Positions 31,338 through 42,149 of a stretch of DNA of 64,000 bases are shown one piece after another. Source of the stretch: Pseudonocardia autotrophica (GTDB lineage Bacteria > Actinomycetota > Actinomycetes > Mycobacteriales > Pseudonocardiaceae); contig NZ_AP018920.1 in assembly GCF_003945385.1 (NCBI RefSeq), positions 5,766,001 to 5,830,000 of the forward strand, given 5' to 3'. The notes below the pieces were generated by a model. That model saw only the letters and a program-made list of their open reading frames with translations, was not told where the DNA came from and did not search any database. The translations under genes and the position numbers were made by a program. Each line of letters begins with the position of its first letter. Position 1 is the stretch's first letter.

Positions 31338-32569
31338 CGGGTCCCCTCCCGCCGCTGGGTCCCGACCGCCAGCTCGCGGAACGGGACGTCCCGATCGACC
31401 TGCGGCTCCTTCGGCAGTCCGAGGATCCGCTCACCGATGATGTTGCGCTGCACCTCGTTGGTGCCGCCCGCGATGCTCGACGACGGCGCCGCGTTGATCG
31501 CCAGCGCGAGTTCGTCGCCGCTCGTGTCGGACGGGTCCCAGGCGATCGCGTCGGCGCCCGAGACCAGACCCGCCACCTCGATCGCGCGCCGCAGCTGGAG
31601 TGCCCCGGCGAGCTTGAGGACCGAGCCGCGCGCACCCGGCGGCCGACCGGCCGCGGTCTCCTGCCGGATCCGGGAGTTGAGCAACGCGAGCGCACGCTCG
31701 TGGGCGTAGAGCTCGGCGAGCCGGTCGCGCACCACCGGGTCGGTGTCGACGCCCGCCGCCCGGGCGCGCTCGGCGAGCGAGGTGAACTCCAGCGGGCTCC
31801 GGCGCGGCCTGCGGGCCGAGCCGATCGACACCCGCTCGTGCCCGAGCATCGTCACCGCGGCGTGCCAGCCGCCGCCGATCTCGCCGAGCACGTTCTCGAC
31901 CGGGATCTCGACGTCGTCGAAGTAGACCTCGTTGAACGGCGACCGCCCCGTCATGTCCTTGAGCGGGCGGACCGTGACCCCGGGTGCGTGCATGTCGACG
32001 ATGAACATCGTCAGCCCGGCGTGCTTCGGCCGGTCCGGATCGGTGCGGGCCAGGACCGCGCCGAAGTCGGCGAACTGGGCGTTGGTCGTCCACACCTTCT
32101 GGCCGTTGAGGATCCAGCGGTCACCGTCGAGCACCGCGCGCGACTGCAGGCTGGCGACGTCGGATCCGGCGCCCGGCTCGGAGAACAGCTGGCACCAGAT
32201 CTCCTCGCCGCGCAGCAGCGGCCGCAGGTACCGGTCCCGCTGGGCGTCGGTCCCCAGGTCGACGACCGTGGGCCCGCACATCCCCATACCGATCATGAAG
32301 GGGTACAGCGGCAGCTCGTGCTCGGCCGCCTCGTCGGAGAACGCCTGCTGCTCGGCCTGCCCGAGGCCCTGCCCGCCGACGCTCTCGGGCCAGGTGATGC
32401 CCGCGTACCCGGCGTCGTAGAGGGCTGCCTGGAACTCCCGGGACCGCCGCAGCTGCTCGTCGGCGGGCAGCCCGGCGAGCGAACCGGGGGCGTGCGCCGC
32501 GAGCCAGGCACGCACCGCCCTGCGGTACTCCGGTGTCGGGGTCTCCTGGGTCTCGTCGACCACGGTCAT
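31334..32569 (-). CDS. Acyl-CoA dehydrogenase (larger subunit)
   Basis: This 411-residue flavoprotein has 'GITWPESVGGQGLGQAEQQAFSDEA', 'WCQLFSEPGAGSDVASLQSRAVLDGDRWILNGQKVWTT' (FAD/substrate loop), 'HAGLTMFIVDM', 'FNEVYFDDVEIPVENVLGEIGGGWHAAVTMLGHER' and 'GGTNEVQRNIIGERILGLPKEP'. These are full-length, FAD-binding dehydrogenase motifs. I chose ATG 32569 because GGAGGG lies upstream; 32584 is an in-frame alternative. It leads the three-gene leftward unit of two dehydrogenases and a ligase, a beta-oxidation entry module; substrate unknown. Confidence 0.88.
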   Translation of the reverse strand: MTVVDETQETPTPEYRRAVRAWLAAHAPGSLAGLPADEQLRRSREFQAALYDAGYAGITWPESVGGQGLGQAEQQAFSDEAAEHELPLYPFMIGMGMCGPTVVDLGTDAQRDRYLRPLLRGEEIWCQLFSEPGAGSDVASLQSRAVLDGDRWILNGQKVWTTNAQFADFGAVLARTDPDRPKHAGLTMFIVDMHAPGVTVRPLKDMTGRSPFNEVYFDDVEIPVENVLGEIGGGWHAAVTMLGHERVSIGSARRPRRSPLEFTSLAERARAAGVDTDPVVRDRLAELYAHERALALLNSRIRQETAAGRPPGARGSVLKLAGALQLRRAIEVAGLVSGADAIAWDPSDTSGDELALAINAAPSSSIAGGTNEVQRNIIGERILGLPKEPQVDRDVPFRELAVGTQRREGTR

Positions 32570-32722
32570 GCGGGTTCCCTCCACGTCGAGGCGGTATCGG
32601 GAACCTACTGATCAATCGTTAAGAACGCAATGGCCGAGCCTGCGGTGACGAGTCGGTCGAATCCACTCCGGACGGTGCCCGCCGGCGTTAGCCTGGGACC
32701 TCCCAGCGACCCGGAGGATCCC

Positions 32723-33268
32723 GTGGCGAGAGCGTCCCGCGGCCGCACGACCGTCCTGCTCGTCGCGATCGCGGCGCTCCTCACCGGCTGCGGCGCCGAC
32801 GTCCCCGCCGGACCCTTCCCGCCCCGGCCCGCCGACATCGACACCACCTCGGTCGATATCTGTGCCGGTCTGACACCGCACCAACAGGCCGCACTCGGGG
32901 TCGAGCCCGGTGTGCCCGGAACCGCCGAACTCAGCGAAGGCCCTACCCGGACCTGCCGGTGGAGCAGCTTCGACGACGGCTACAACTACAGCATCCAGAC
33001 CCTTCCGGTCCCCGCCGCGGTCACCGTGGGCAGCCCGGACTCGACCGTCCAGGAAATCAGCGGCTACGGGGTCGTCCAGGTCCCCGCCCACGCGACCTCG
33101 GTCCCGCAATGCATGACCTACGTCGACACCTCCGACACCGTGGGAATCCGGACGCTGACCCAGGCAACCCGACCCGACAAGCGCGACCCCACCCTCATCG
33201 AGGAAGTCTGCCGACGCGCGGAGGTCTTCACGTCACAGGTGATCGAGAACCTCCGGTCCGCCCGTTGA
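32723..33268 (+). CDS. Putative DUF3558-type lipoprotein, copy 1
   Basis: This 181-residue exported protein has a signal peptide (residues 1-22, 'TTVLLVAIAALLTGC') with lipobox LTGC, so the mature protein starts at the Cys and is anchored to the outer face of the membrane. The domain has 'DICAGLTPHQQAALGVEPG', a Cys in 'TRTCRWSSFDDGYNYSI' and a Cys in 'VEEVCRRAEVFTSQVIENL', the DUF3558 pattern common in Pseudonocardiaceae. Function unknown. GTG 32723 is chosen for GGAGG upstream and because it makes the signal peptide sensible. It is paired with the 97-aa gene downstream and duplicated as copy 2. Confidence 0.75.
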   Translation: MARASRGRTTVLLVAIAALLTGCGADVPAGPFPPRPADIDTTSVDICAGLTPHQQAALGVEPGVPGTAELSEGPTRTCRWSSFDDGYNYSIQTLPVPAAVTVGSPDSTVQEISGYGVVQVPAHATSVPQCMTYVDTSDTVGIRTLTQATRPDKRDPTLIEEVCRRAEVFTSQVIENLRSAR

Positions 33269-33387
33269 TACGCGGTCACATCTGCGAATCTCTCCGTCGA
33301 AAACCGCGTCTACCGACATCCGCTTTCGTACGGTCGACGAATGGATATCGAGGCACGACTCCCCGTGGAACTTCCTCCGACTCGCTC

Positions 33388-33681
33388 ATGACACAGATCA
33401 ACATCACGAACGTCCTGCAAGCACGCGCGGCACTCATGGAACAGGTCGATTCCATTCAGTTCGCGCTCAACAATGCGTCGCTCGACCTCACAGCGATCCC
33501 ACGGTGCGGAGACGATCCGGTCTCCAGGGACGCACAGAAGATATTCCAGGCCAAGATCAACCACATCCTCGATACACACGGCGCGTACCTGGTCGAACTG
33601 TACGAGGCCTGCGCACGCCTCGACGAAGCCGCTGTCCAGTACGGCCTCGTCGAGGGCGACAACACCGAGTCGTTCAGGTGA
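33388..33681 (+). CDS. Small helical PE/WXG100-like protein, copy 1
   Basis: This 97-residue protein MTQINITNVLQ is predicted to be two helices around a 'GDDPVSRDAQKIFQAKINHILD' turn, ending 'EAAVQYGLVEGDNTESF'. The layout and 'DPVS' turn resemble the PE-like or WXG100-like substrates of type VII secretion found in Pseudonocardiales; this is inference and no secretion signal can be proved. No clear ribosome site precedes the ATG. The longer upstream frame seen in copy 2 (from 34426) is broken here by one base, which supports the MTQINIT start. Confidence 0.5.
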   Translation: MTQINITNVLQARAALMEQVDSIQFALNNASLDLTAIPRCGDDPVSRDAQKIFQAKINHILDTHGAYLVELYEACARLDEAAVQYGLVEGDNTESFR

Positions 33682-33804
33682 CCCGGTGATAACAGGCGCC
33701 GAATCACCCCGCCACCGATTCCGACCCTGACGACGCGGTCGAATCCACTCCGGACAGTGATCATCGACGCTAGCCTGAGATCTCCCAGCACCCCGGAGGA
33801 TTCC

Positions 33805-34353
33805 ATGGCGAAAGCGACCCACGGCCGCACGACCGTCCTGCTCGTCGCGATCGCGGCGCTCCTCACCGGCTGCAGCCCCGACGCCCCCGCCGGCCCCTTC
33901 CCACCCCGACCCGCCGACATCGACACCACCTCGGTCGACCTCTGTGCAGCCCTCACCACCGAGCAGCAGGACGAACTGGGTGTGGAGGCGGGCGAGCCCG
34001 ACTCCGCCGAACTCGGTGACGGCCCGACCCGGCTCTGCGGATGGAGCAACTACCGCAACGGCTACAACTACAGCGTCCAGACCACCCCCGTCCCGGCCGC
34101 GGTCGCAGTGGGAACTCCGGACTCGACCGTCCAGGAGATCGACGGCTACGGAGTCGTCCAGGTCACCGCCAACGAAACATCGGCCCCCCTGTGCACGTAC
34201 TACGTCGACACTTCCGACAACCTGGGCCTGCGGACGCTGACCCAGTTGACCGGGCGCGACATGAGGAACGAAAGCGGCGCCATCGAGGAAGTGTGCCAAC
34301 GGGCGAAGGCATTCACCACACAGGTGATCCAGAATCTCCGGCCCGCCGAATGA
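33805..34353 (+). CDS. Putative DUF3558-type lipoprotein, copy 2
   Basis: This 182-residue lipoprotein is closely related to copy 1 at 32723: signal peptide with 'TTVLLVAIAALLTGC' (lipobox LTGC), 'DIDTTSVDLCAALTTEQQDELGVEAG', 'TRLCGWSNYRNGYNYSVQT' and 'IEEVCQRAKAFTTQVIQNL'. ATG 33805 with GGAGGATT upstream. Differences are spread across the protein, so the duplication is not very recent. Cys positions are conserved with copy 1, pointing to a disulfide-bonded extracellular domain. Confidence 0.75.
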   Translation: MAKATHGRTTVLLVAIAALLTGCSPDAPAGPFPPRPADIDTTSVDLCAALTTEQQDELGVEAGEPDSAELGDGPTRLCGWSNYRNGYNYSVQTTPVPAAVAVGTPDSTVQEIDGYGVVQVTANETSAPLCTYYVDTSDNLGLRTLTQLTGRDMRNESGAIEEVCQRAKAFTTQVIQNLRPAE

Positions 34354-34473
34354 GGCGTCGTCACGATCGCGAACCATCTCCGCAGAAACCCGATCGCCGG
34401 TGACCTGCATCCCTACGGTCGACGGATGGCCATCGACGCGTTTCGTCCACGCGGGACAGCCTCCGACTCCCTC

Positions 34474-34764
34474 ATGACACAGATCAACATCACGAACGTT
34501 CAGCAGGTACGCGCTGCTCTCGCAACACAGGCCGGCTCGATACAGGAAGCGCTCCGCACAGCATCCGGACTCACGGCGATCCCACGCTGCGGAGACGATC
34601 CGATCTCCAGGGACGCGCAGAAGATGTTCCAGGCCAAGATCAACCACATCATCGATACGCACACCGCGCACCTGGCCGAACTACTCGAGGCCTGCAGACG
34701 CCTCGACGAAGCCGCCGTCCAGTACGGCCTCGTCGAGGCCGACAACACCGAGTCGTTCAGGTGA
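34474..34764 (+). CDS. Small helical PE/WXG100-like protein, copy 2
   Basis: This 96-residue paralogue of the 33388 gene has the same MTQINITNV start, 'CGDDPISRDAQKMFQAKINHII' turn and 'YGLVEADNTESF' end. The frame is open back to ATG 34426 (MAIDAF...), but only copy 2 has that extension in frame. Its 3' end overlaps the converging DUF1206 gene by eight bases. Confidence 0.5.
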   Translation: MTQINITNVQQVRAALATQAGSIQEALRTASGLTAIPRCGDDPISRDAQKMFQAKINHIIDTHTAHLAELLEACRRLDEAAVQYGLVEADNTESFR

Positions 34765-35596
34765 CCCGGTGGTACCGGGCGTCGAGGAAGCAGAAGATCC
34801 CGTAGCAGGCGATACCCAGCCCCACCGCGATCAGCAGGAACACCCCGTAGGGCTGCTCGCGCAGCGCCTTCAGCGCCGAGTCCAGGCCGTTCGCCCGCTG
34901 CGGGTCGAAGGTCAGCGCCGCGACCCCGAGCAGCATCCCCAGCACCCCGACCGCGATCCCCTTGGCGATGAACCCCACCTGGCCGGTGCGCGCGTTGAGC
35001 CGCCGAATCCGGGTGTCGGCACCGGCGAGGTCCTGGTCCTCCATGAACCGCTTCGTCCAGCCGTTCCAGATCATCACCCCGCCGCCGATCACGACACCGA
35101 CCCCGACGAGGGCGGTGATGATCTGTCCGCCCGGCAGGCCGAGCAGCCCGGCGGTGGCTTCCCCGCCGCTGCCCGACGACGCCCGCCCGCGGATCGCCGT
35201 CGTCGCCGCCGCGACCGCCAGCACCAGATAGACGACCGCCAGCCCGGCCGAGACGACCCGCTTCGCCAGCTGCTTCTTGCGGTCGCCCAGGTAGCCGAAC
35301 CCCCACACCGCCGAGACCGACCGCCACAGCACGACGGCGGCGAACCCGATCACCAGCACCCACAGGAACGCCCGGCCGAGCGGCTCGGCGGCAATGGCGC
35401 CCAACGCGCCGTTCTGGTCGGCCTGCCCGCCCGAGCCGAGTGCGACCTGCACGGCCAGCCAGCCGATCATCAGGTGCAGGACACCGTTCGCGGCGATCCC
35501 GATCCGCGCCGCGATCCGGACCGGTGTCGAATGGGCCACGTCCCGCGCTCCGCGGCCGGCCCTGGCCACGTCGGCCGTATCGGGGGTTCGCACCAT
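34757..35596 (-). CDS. DUF1206 multi-spanning membrane protein
   Basis: This 279-residue protein has an N-terminal polar region and six predicted helices arranged as three repeats, e.g. 'RIGIAANGVLHLMIGWLAVQVAL', 'AFLWVLVIGFAAVVLWR', 'VVSAGLAVVYLVLAVAA', 'IITALVGVGVVIGGGVMIWNGW', 'GFIAKGIAVGVLGMLLG' and 'YGVFLLIAVGLGIACYGIFCFLDARY'. The three-times-two repeat and the 'IARxGIxANGVLHLMIG' pattern match DUF1206, an actinobacterial membrane family with unknown role. It is monocistronic by appearance. Confidence 0.8.
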   Translation of the reverse strand: MVRTPDTADVARAGRGARDVAHSTPVRIAARIGIAANGVLHLMIGWLAVQVALGSGGQADQNGALGAIAAEPLGRAFLWVLVIGFAAVVLWRSVSAVWGFGYLGDRKKQLAKRVVSAGLAVVYLVLAVAAATTAIRGRASSGSGGEATAGLLGLPGGQIITALVGVGVVIGGGVMIWNGWTKRFMEDQDLAGADTRIRRLNARTGQVGFIAKGIAVGVLGMLLGVAALTFDPQRANGLDSALKALREQPYGVFLLIAVGLGIACYGIFCFLDARYHRVT

Positions 35597-35711
35597 GCCG
35601 ACCTCCTGTCACTGTGACGGGAAGACTGCCACGAACGGGCGACCCCCGCAGTGCACGGCATCCGTGTTCGCACGGAGTCCGCGGCGGGCCCGTCCGGCTA
35701 CGGTCCGGGTC

Positions 35712-36728
35712 ATGCGTCGAGGGGTGGTCGTGCTCGTGGTCGTCGGGATCGTCGCGGCCGCCGCGGTGGCCGGCGGTGTCCTGCTCACCGGCCGGTCGGA
35801 GCGGGTCGCGCAGGGCATCGCCGACGACGCGGTGCCGGGCGGGTTGCGGATCCTGCGGATCGACGACCCGGTCGGCGACGCCCCGCGGACCGCGCTGGCC
35901 GGACTGGTCGACGATCCGGACGCCGCCCTGCGCTTCGAGATCGATCGGGACTGCGACACGGACTGCCTGCGCCGGATCGCGGAGCGGACCGACGAGGCAC
36001 GAGCCGCCGCCGCGGTGGTGCGCGAGCTGGGTGCGGGGCCCTGCGGGCCCGCGCTCGGCGGCGTCACCGGAGTCTCCTGGGAGGAGCGGGGCCGGCCGGT
36101 TCCGCTGGATCTCGCGTCGCGGGTGCGGATCGTGCTCACCGTGCTCGCCGACGTCGAGAGCGACGCCGGCGCCGATCTGTTCCCGCTGCTGGACCGCTGC
36201 GCCGCCGCACTGGTCACCGATCGACACGAGGTCGACCTGCGGGTCTCGGTCGTCCCGGCGTCGGCTCGGCCGGCCGAGCCCGTGGATCCGGGGCTGCCGG
36301 CGGTCCTCCGGTCGGCCGAGCAGGCCGACGCACTCGACGCCGAGGTCCGGCACGTCGCCCGGGTCCTCGCGAGCACCGACGGGATCGAGCTGCCCGCCGA
36401 TCGGGAGTTCGGGCCGGCGCTCACCGACGATCTGCGGGACACCCTGGAGCCGGTGCTCGATCGCGCGGTGCGCGATCACGTCGTGGCCGGGACGGGTGCC
36501 GCGCTGGAACGCGGGCCGTCGCTCCGCTCGGCGGTCTACCTGCCGGGCTCGGTGGACCGGTTGCGCGCCTACCTGTCGTTCACCCCGCCGGACGCCACCG
36601 AGCGGACTACCCGGATCGCGGCCGTCGACGTCGGCCGCGACGGCACCGATCCGGTCGTGGCCCGCCTGTTCGACGGGTCCCGGTTCGGGGCCCCCTACGA
36701 GCCCGGTCTCCGCACACCCGCCGGGTAG
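35712..36728 (+). CDS. Exported or membrane-anchored hypothetical protein
   Basis: I do not recognise this 338-residue protein. It has an N-terminal hydrophobic helix (residues 4-24, 'GVVVLVVVGIVAAAAVAGGVLL') after MRR, so it is secreted or anchored, and a large soluble domain with two Cys pairs: 'DRDCDTDCLRRI' and later 'GPCGP' / 'DRCAAAL'. No lipobox is present. The domain looks alpha/beta and has 'ALRFEIDRDCDTDCLRRIAERTDE', which recalls no family I know. It converges on murA with only a few bases between the stops. Confidence 0.55.
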   Translation: MRRGVVVLVVVGIVAAAAVAGGVLLTGRSERVAQGIADDAVPGGLRILRIDDPVGDAPRTALAGLVDDPDAALRFEIDRDCDTDCLRRIAERTDEARAAAAVVRELGAGPCGPALGGVTGVSWEERGRPVPLDLASRVRIVLTVLADVESDAGADLFPLLDRCAAALVTDRHEVDLRVSVVPASARPAEPVDPGLPAVLRSAEQADALDAEVRHVARVLASTDGIELPADREFGPALTDDLRDTLEPVLDRAVRDHVVAGTGAALERGPSLRSAVYLPGSVDRLRAYLSFTPPDATERTTRIAAVDVGRDGTDPVVARLFDGSRFGAPYEPGLRTPAG

Positions 36729-36731
36729 TTC

Positions 36732-38000
36732 TTAGCGCTCCGGCTCGCCGGCGACCCGCGCGATGTCCGCACCGAGCGCGCTGAGGTTCTCCACGAACCG
36801 CGGGTAGCCGCGGTCGATGTGCGCGACGTCCCACACCTCGGTCGAGCCGCGCGCGCACAGCCCGGCCAGCACCAGCCCGGCACCGGCCCGGATGTCGCTC
36901 GCCCACACCGGGGCGCTGGACAGCTCCGGCCGCCCGCGGACGACGGCGTGGTGGCCGTCGGTGCGCGCGTCGGCCCCGAGCCGCACCATCTCGTCGACGA
37001 ACCGGAACCGGGCCTCGAACACATTCTCGGTGATCATGGACGTACCGTCGGCGACCGCGGACAGCGCGATCGCCATCGGCTGCAGGTCGGTCGCGAAGCC
37101 CGGGTAGGGCAGCGTCACGAAGTCGACCGCCTGGGGGCGCTCCGCCTGCACGATCGTGAACTCGTGCTCGCCGACGGTGATCTCGGCGCCCGCGCTGCGC
37201 AGCTTGTCCAGCACCAGGTCGATGTGGTGCGGGTCCACGCCGCGCACGGTCACCTCGCCGCGCGTCATCGCCGTGGCGAACGCCCAGGTCGCGCCCACGA
37301 TCCGGTCTCCGATCACCCGGTGCGTGGTCGGCTGGAGCCCGGTGACGCCGTGCACGGACAGCGTGGACGAGCCCACCCCCTCCAGCTTCGCGCCCATCTG
37401 CTGCAACATCACGCAGAGATCGACGATCTCGGGCTCGCGGGCCGCGTTGTCGATGACCGTGGTGCCCTCGGCGAGCACCGCCGCCATCAGGATGTTCTCG
37501 GTCGCGCCGACGCTGGGGAAGTCCAGCCAGATCTGCGCGCCGTGCAGGTCCCCGGCGGACGCGGTGACGCTGCCGTGCACGATGTCGGTCGTCGCCCCGA
37601 GCTTGCGCAGGCCGTTCTGGTGCATGTCCAGCGGGCGGGAGCCGATCGCGTCGCCCCCGGGCAGCGGGACGACCGCGCGCCGGCAGCGGGCCACCAGCGG
37701 GCCGAGCACGCAGACCGAGGCCCGCAGCTTGGACACCGACCGGTAGTCGGCCTCCGCACCGGGATCGGCCGGGACGTCGATGTGCACCGTCGGGCCCTCG
37801 ATCGTCACCGTGCAGCCCAGGCTGCGCAGGACGTCCGCCATCAGCGGCACGTCCAGGATCTCCGGGCAGTTCTCCAGCGTCGTCCGGCCCTCGGCGAGCA
37901 ACGCCGCCGCCATCAGTTTGAGCACGCTGTTCTTCGCCCCGACGACGTCGACGGACCCACTCAGCCGGGCCCCGCCACGGACCGCGAAATGCTCCACCAC
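36732..38000 (-). CDS. murA: UDP-N-acetylglucosamine 1-carboxyvinyltransferase
   Basis: This 422-residue MurA catalyses the first committed step of peptidoglycan synthesis, moving enolpyruvate from PEP to UDP-GlcNAc. '[27 protein letters not shown]' (Lys/Asn substrate residues), '[37 protein letters not shown]', '[16 protein letters not shown]' and '[15 protein letters not shown]' are all present. The catalytic loop residue that is Cys115 in E. coli is Asp117 here (PGGDAIG, codon 37650-37652), as in Mycobacterium tuberculosis. That change is known to give intrinsic fosfomycin resistance. GTG 38000 has no evident ribosome site. It diverges from the adenosyltransferase. Confidence 0.96.
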   Translation of the reverse strand: MVEHFAVRGGARLSGSVDVVGAKNSVLKLMAAALLAEGRTTLENCPEILDVPLMADVLRSLGCTVTIEGPTVHIDVPADPGAEADYRSVSKLRASVCVLGPLVARCRRAVVPLPGGDAIGSRPLDMHQNGLRKLGATTDIVHGSVTASAGDLHGAQIWLDFPSVGATENILMAAVLAEGTTVIDNAAREPEIVDLCVMLQQMGAKLEGVGSSTLSVHGVTGLQPTTHRVIGDRIVGATWAFATAMTRGEVTVRGVDPHHIDLVLDKLRSAGAEITVGEHEFTIVQAERPQAVDFVTLPYPGFATDLQPMAIALSAVADGTSMITENVFEARFRFVDEMVRLGADARTDGHHAVVRGRPELSSAPVWASDIRAGAGLVLAGLCARGSTEVWDVAHIDRGYPRFVENLSALGADIARVAGEPER

Positions 38001-38156
38001 GTTCTGAACGGTAACGGGACGGCTACCGGCGCCGGGGCTCGCCCCGACGTGTCGGCCGAAGGTTGGACCGTCCGGCGCAACACACCGAACGGTTGCCGCG
38101 GCCGCGCCGTCCGGTCCGGCCTGGTCGGCGTGTCACCGCACGCATAGCCTGTCGGT

Positions 38157-38744
38157 GTGGCGGTACACCTGACTCGGATCTACACGAAGACCGGCGACGA
38201 CGGCACGACGGCTCTCGGTGACTTCAGCCGGGTCCGCAAGACCGACCCGCGGCTGGCGGCCTACGCCGACACCGACGAGGCGAACGCCGCGATCGGCGTC
38301 GCGGTGACGCTCGGCGGGCTCGCCGAGCGGATCGCCGATCCGCTGCGGCAGATCCAGAACGACCTGTTCGACGTCGGGGCCGACCTGTGCGCGCCGATCG
38401 TCGAGAACCCGGAGTACCCGCCGCTGCGGGTCACCGAGGGGTACGTGACCAGGCTCGAGGGCTGGTGCGACGAGTTCAACCCGGAACTGCCGAAGCTGAG
38501 CTCGTTCATCCTGCCCGGCGGCACCCCCGGGGGGGCCTACCTGCACGTCGCCCGGACCGTCACCCGGCGCGCCGAGCGGTCGGTGTGGGCGCTGCTGGAG
38601 GACGACGCCGAGCGCACCAACCCGCTGACCGCGCAGTACCTGAACCGGCTGTCGGATCTGCTGTTCATCCTCGGCCGGGTCGCGAACCCGGACGGCGACG
38701 TGCTCTGGCAGCCGGGCGGGCCGCACGGCGCTCCGCGGTCCTGA
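38157..38744 (+). CDS. Cob(I)alamin adenosyltransferase (PduO type)
   Basis: This 195-residue PduO-type enzyme has 'HLTRIYTKTGDDGTTALGDFSRVRKTD' (ATP-binding N-terminus), 'AYADTDEANAAIGVA', 'IQNDLFDVGADLCAP' and 'NRLSDLLFILGRVAN'. It transfers adenosyl from ATP to cob(I)alamin, giving coenzyme B12 for mutases such as MeaA (346). GTG 38157 follows TAGCCT (38145-38150) by six bases, a good -10-to-start distance, so the mRNA is probably leaderless. The gene's position between murA and DUF2550/atpC is conserved in actinobacteria. A terminator follows. Confidence 0.93.
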   Translation: MAVHLTRIYTKTGDDGTTALGDFSRVRKTDPRLAAYADTDEANAAIGVAVTLGGLAERIADPLRQIQNDLFDVGADLCAPIVENPEYPPLRVTEGYVTRLEGWCDEFNPELPKLSSFILPGGTPGGAYLHVARTVTRRAERSVWALLEDDAERTNPLTAQYLNRLSDLLFILGRVANPDGDVLWQPGGPHGAPRS

Positions 38745-38750
38745 CACACC

Positions 38751-38791
38751 GAAGGCGCCTCCCCGAAAGAGGGGGGCGCCTTCACTTTTCT
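38751..38791 (+). terminator. Rho-independent terminator of the adenosyltransferase gene
   Basis: GAAGGCGCCTCCCC and GGGGGGCGCCTTC pair around a GAAAGA loop (38751-38783, one bulge), followed by a T-rich ACTTTTCT. It is one of the few clear intrinsic terminators with a T-tract in the window. Confidence 0.85.
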
Positions 38792-38833
38792 CCCGGCCGA
38801 TCCGAACCGGCCCCGACCAGGCTCTACCAGGCC

Positions 38834-39280
38834 CTACGAGGCCTCGCGGTAGTGGTTGCGGCCCGGCGGCGTCGACTCCAGCCATGCCATGAAGCCGGTC
38901 CGGACGTCCGACGACATCGCGAGCTCGACGTCGATCCCGCGGCCGCCCGCGTCCCGGCCCCGGCATCGGAGCACCTCGATCGCCATCGGGATCGCGAACT
39001 CCTCTGAGCGGTGCGGCGGGCGCCGGTCCACGATCTCCAGCTCACCGCGCTCCACCACGACCGTCGGGCCGATCCGGAAGCTGGTGAGCCGGTACCAGGC
39101 GAACCGCTCGCCCTCGTAACGACCGACCCCGAAGTGCCAGTCCGTGACAGCGAAACGGCGGCGCAGACACAGGTCCACACCGCCGTTGCGCATGAGCCGT
39201 ACCCGCCGCACGGCGAGCCAGACGAGAGGGACGACCAGACACAGCAGCAGAACTCCGACGATCGCCGCAATGAGCTCCAC
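38834..39280 (-). CDS. DUF2550 membrane-anchored protein
   Basis: This 148-residue protein has one N-terminal transmembrane helix (residues 4-24, 'IAAIVGVLLLCLVVPLVWLAV') and a conserved soluble domain 'WHFGVGRYEGERFAWYRLTSFRIGPTVVVERGELEIVDRR'. It is the actinobacterial DUF2550 family. The gene follows atpC, 21 bases downstream, a conserved actinobacterial arrangement, and is probably cotranscribed with the ATP synthase operon. Function unknown. Confidence 0.88.
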   Translation of the reverse strand: MELIAAIVGVLLLCLVVPLVWLAVRRVRLMRNGGVDLCLRRRFAVTDWHFGVGRYEGERFAWYRLTSFRIGPTVVVERGELEIVDRRPPHRSEEFAIPMAIEVLRCRGRDAGGRGIDVELAMSSDVRTGFMAWLESTPPGRNHYREAS

Positions 39281-39301
39281 TGCCGTGTGTCTCCCCCGCC
39301 C

Positions 39302-39682
39302 CTAGTTGGCCTCGGCTGCGCGGAGACGGGCCTCCGCACGGGCCTTCGCGGCCGTGCCCTCGTCGGAGTCGTCGGCCCGGTCCAGTGCACGCCTGGCGCG
39401 GTCGACGTCGATCTCGTCGGACTGCTCGGCGAACTCGGCCAGGATCGACACCCGCTTCGCCGACACCGAGAGGAACCCGCCGTGCACCGCGATGGTGCGC
39501 TTCGAGCCGTCGGTCGAGTCGATGCGGACGACTCCGGCCTCCTCCAGCTGGGCCAGCATCGGCTGGTGTCCAGGCAGGATACCGACCTCACCGACGGTGG
39601 TCCGGGCGAGCACGAAGCGTGCATCGCCCGACCACAGCCGGCGCTCGACGGACACCAGTTCAACAGTCATCTCAGCAGGCAT
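39302..39682 (-). CDS. atpC: ATP synthase epsilon subunit
   Basis: This 126-residue epsilon subunit has '[40 protein letters not shown]' and a C-terminal helical tail '[15 protein letters not shown]'. It is the central-stalk subunit that moderates ATPase activity. ATG 39682 has GGAGG upstream. It is the last atp gene, 38 bases after atpD. Confidence 0.96.
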   Translation of the reverse strand: MPAEMTVELVSVERRLWSGDARFVLARTTVGEVGILPGHQPMLAQLEEAGVVRIDSTDGSKRTIAVHGGFLSVSAKRVSILAEFAEQSDEIDVDRARRALDRADDSDEGTAAKARAEARLRAAEAN

Positions 39683-39720
39683 TGTGAGCCTCCGCTGTCT
39701 GTTCGCTCAGCAAGCGTCGC

Positions 39721-42137
<2,417 letters not shown>

Positions 42138-42149
42138 CGGGTATCAGCC

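Larger units (their letters stand above)
32655..34764 (+). repeat. Tandem gene-pair duplication (lipoprotein + small protein)
   Basis: Two copies of a unit of about 1.08 kb lie head to tail: 32655-33681 and 33737-34764. Each begins with GGTCGAATCCACTCCGGAC, then a TAGCCT -10-like hexamer, a GGAGGAT ribosome site, the lipoprotein gene, a shared TACGGTCGACG block and the small gene. Coding similarity extends over the whole unit. Confidence 0.85.

Noticed and set aside
37988-38012. CGTTCAGAACG palindrome before murA as a regulator site
   Set aside because: It is only 11 bp, single, and half overlaps the start; no supporting second copy was seen.
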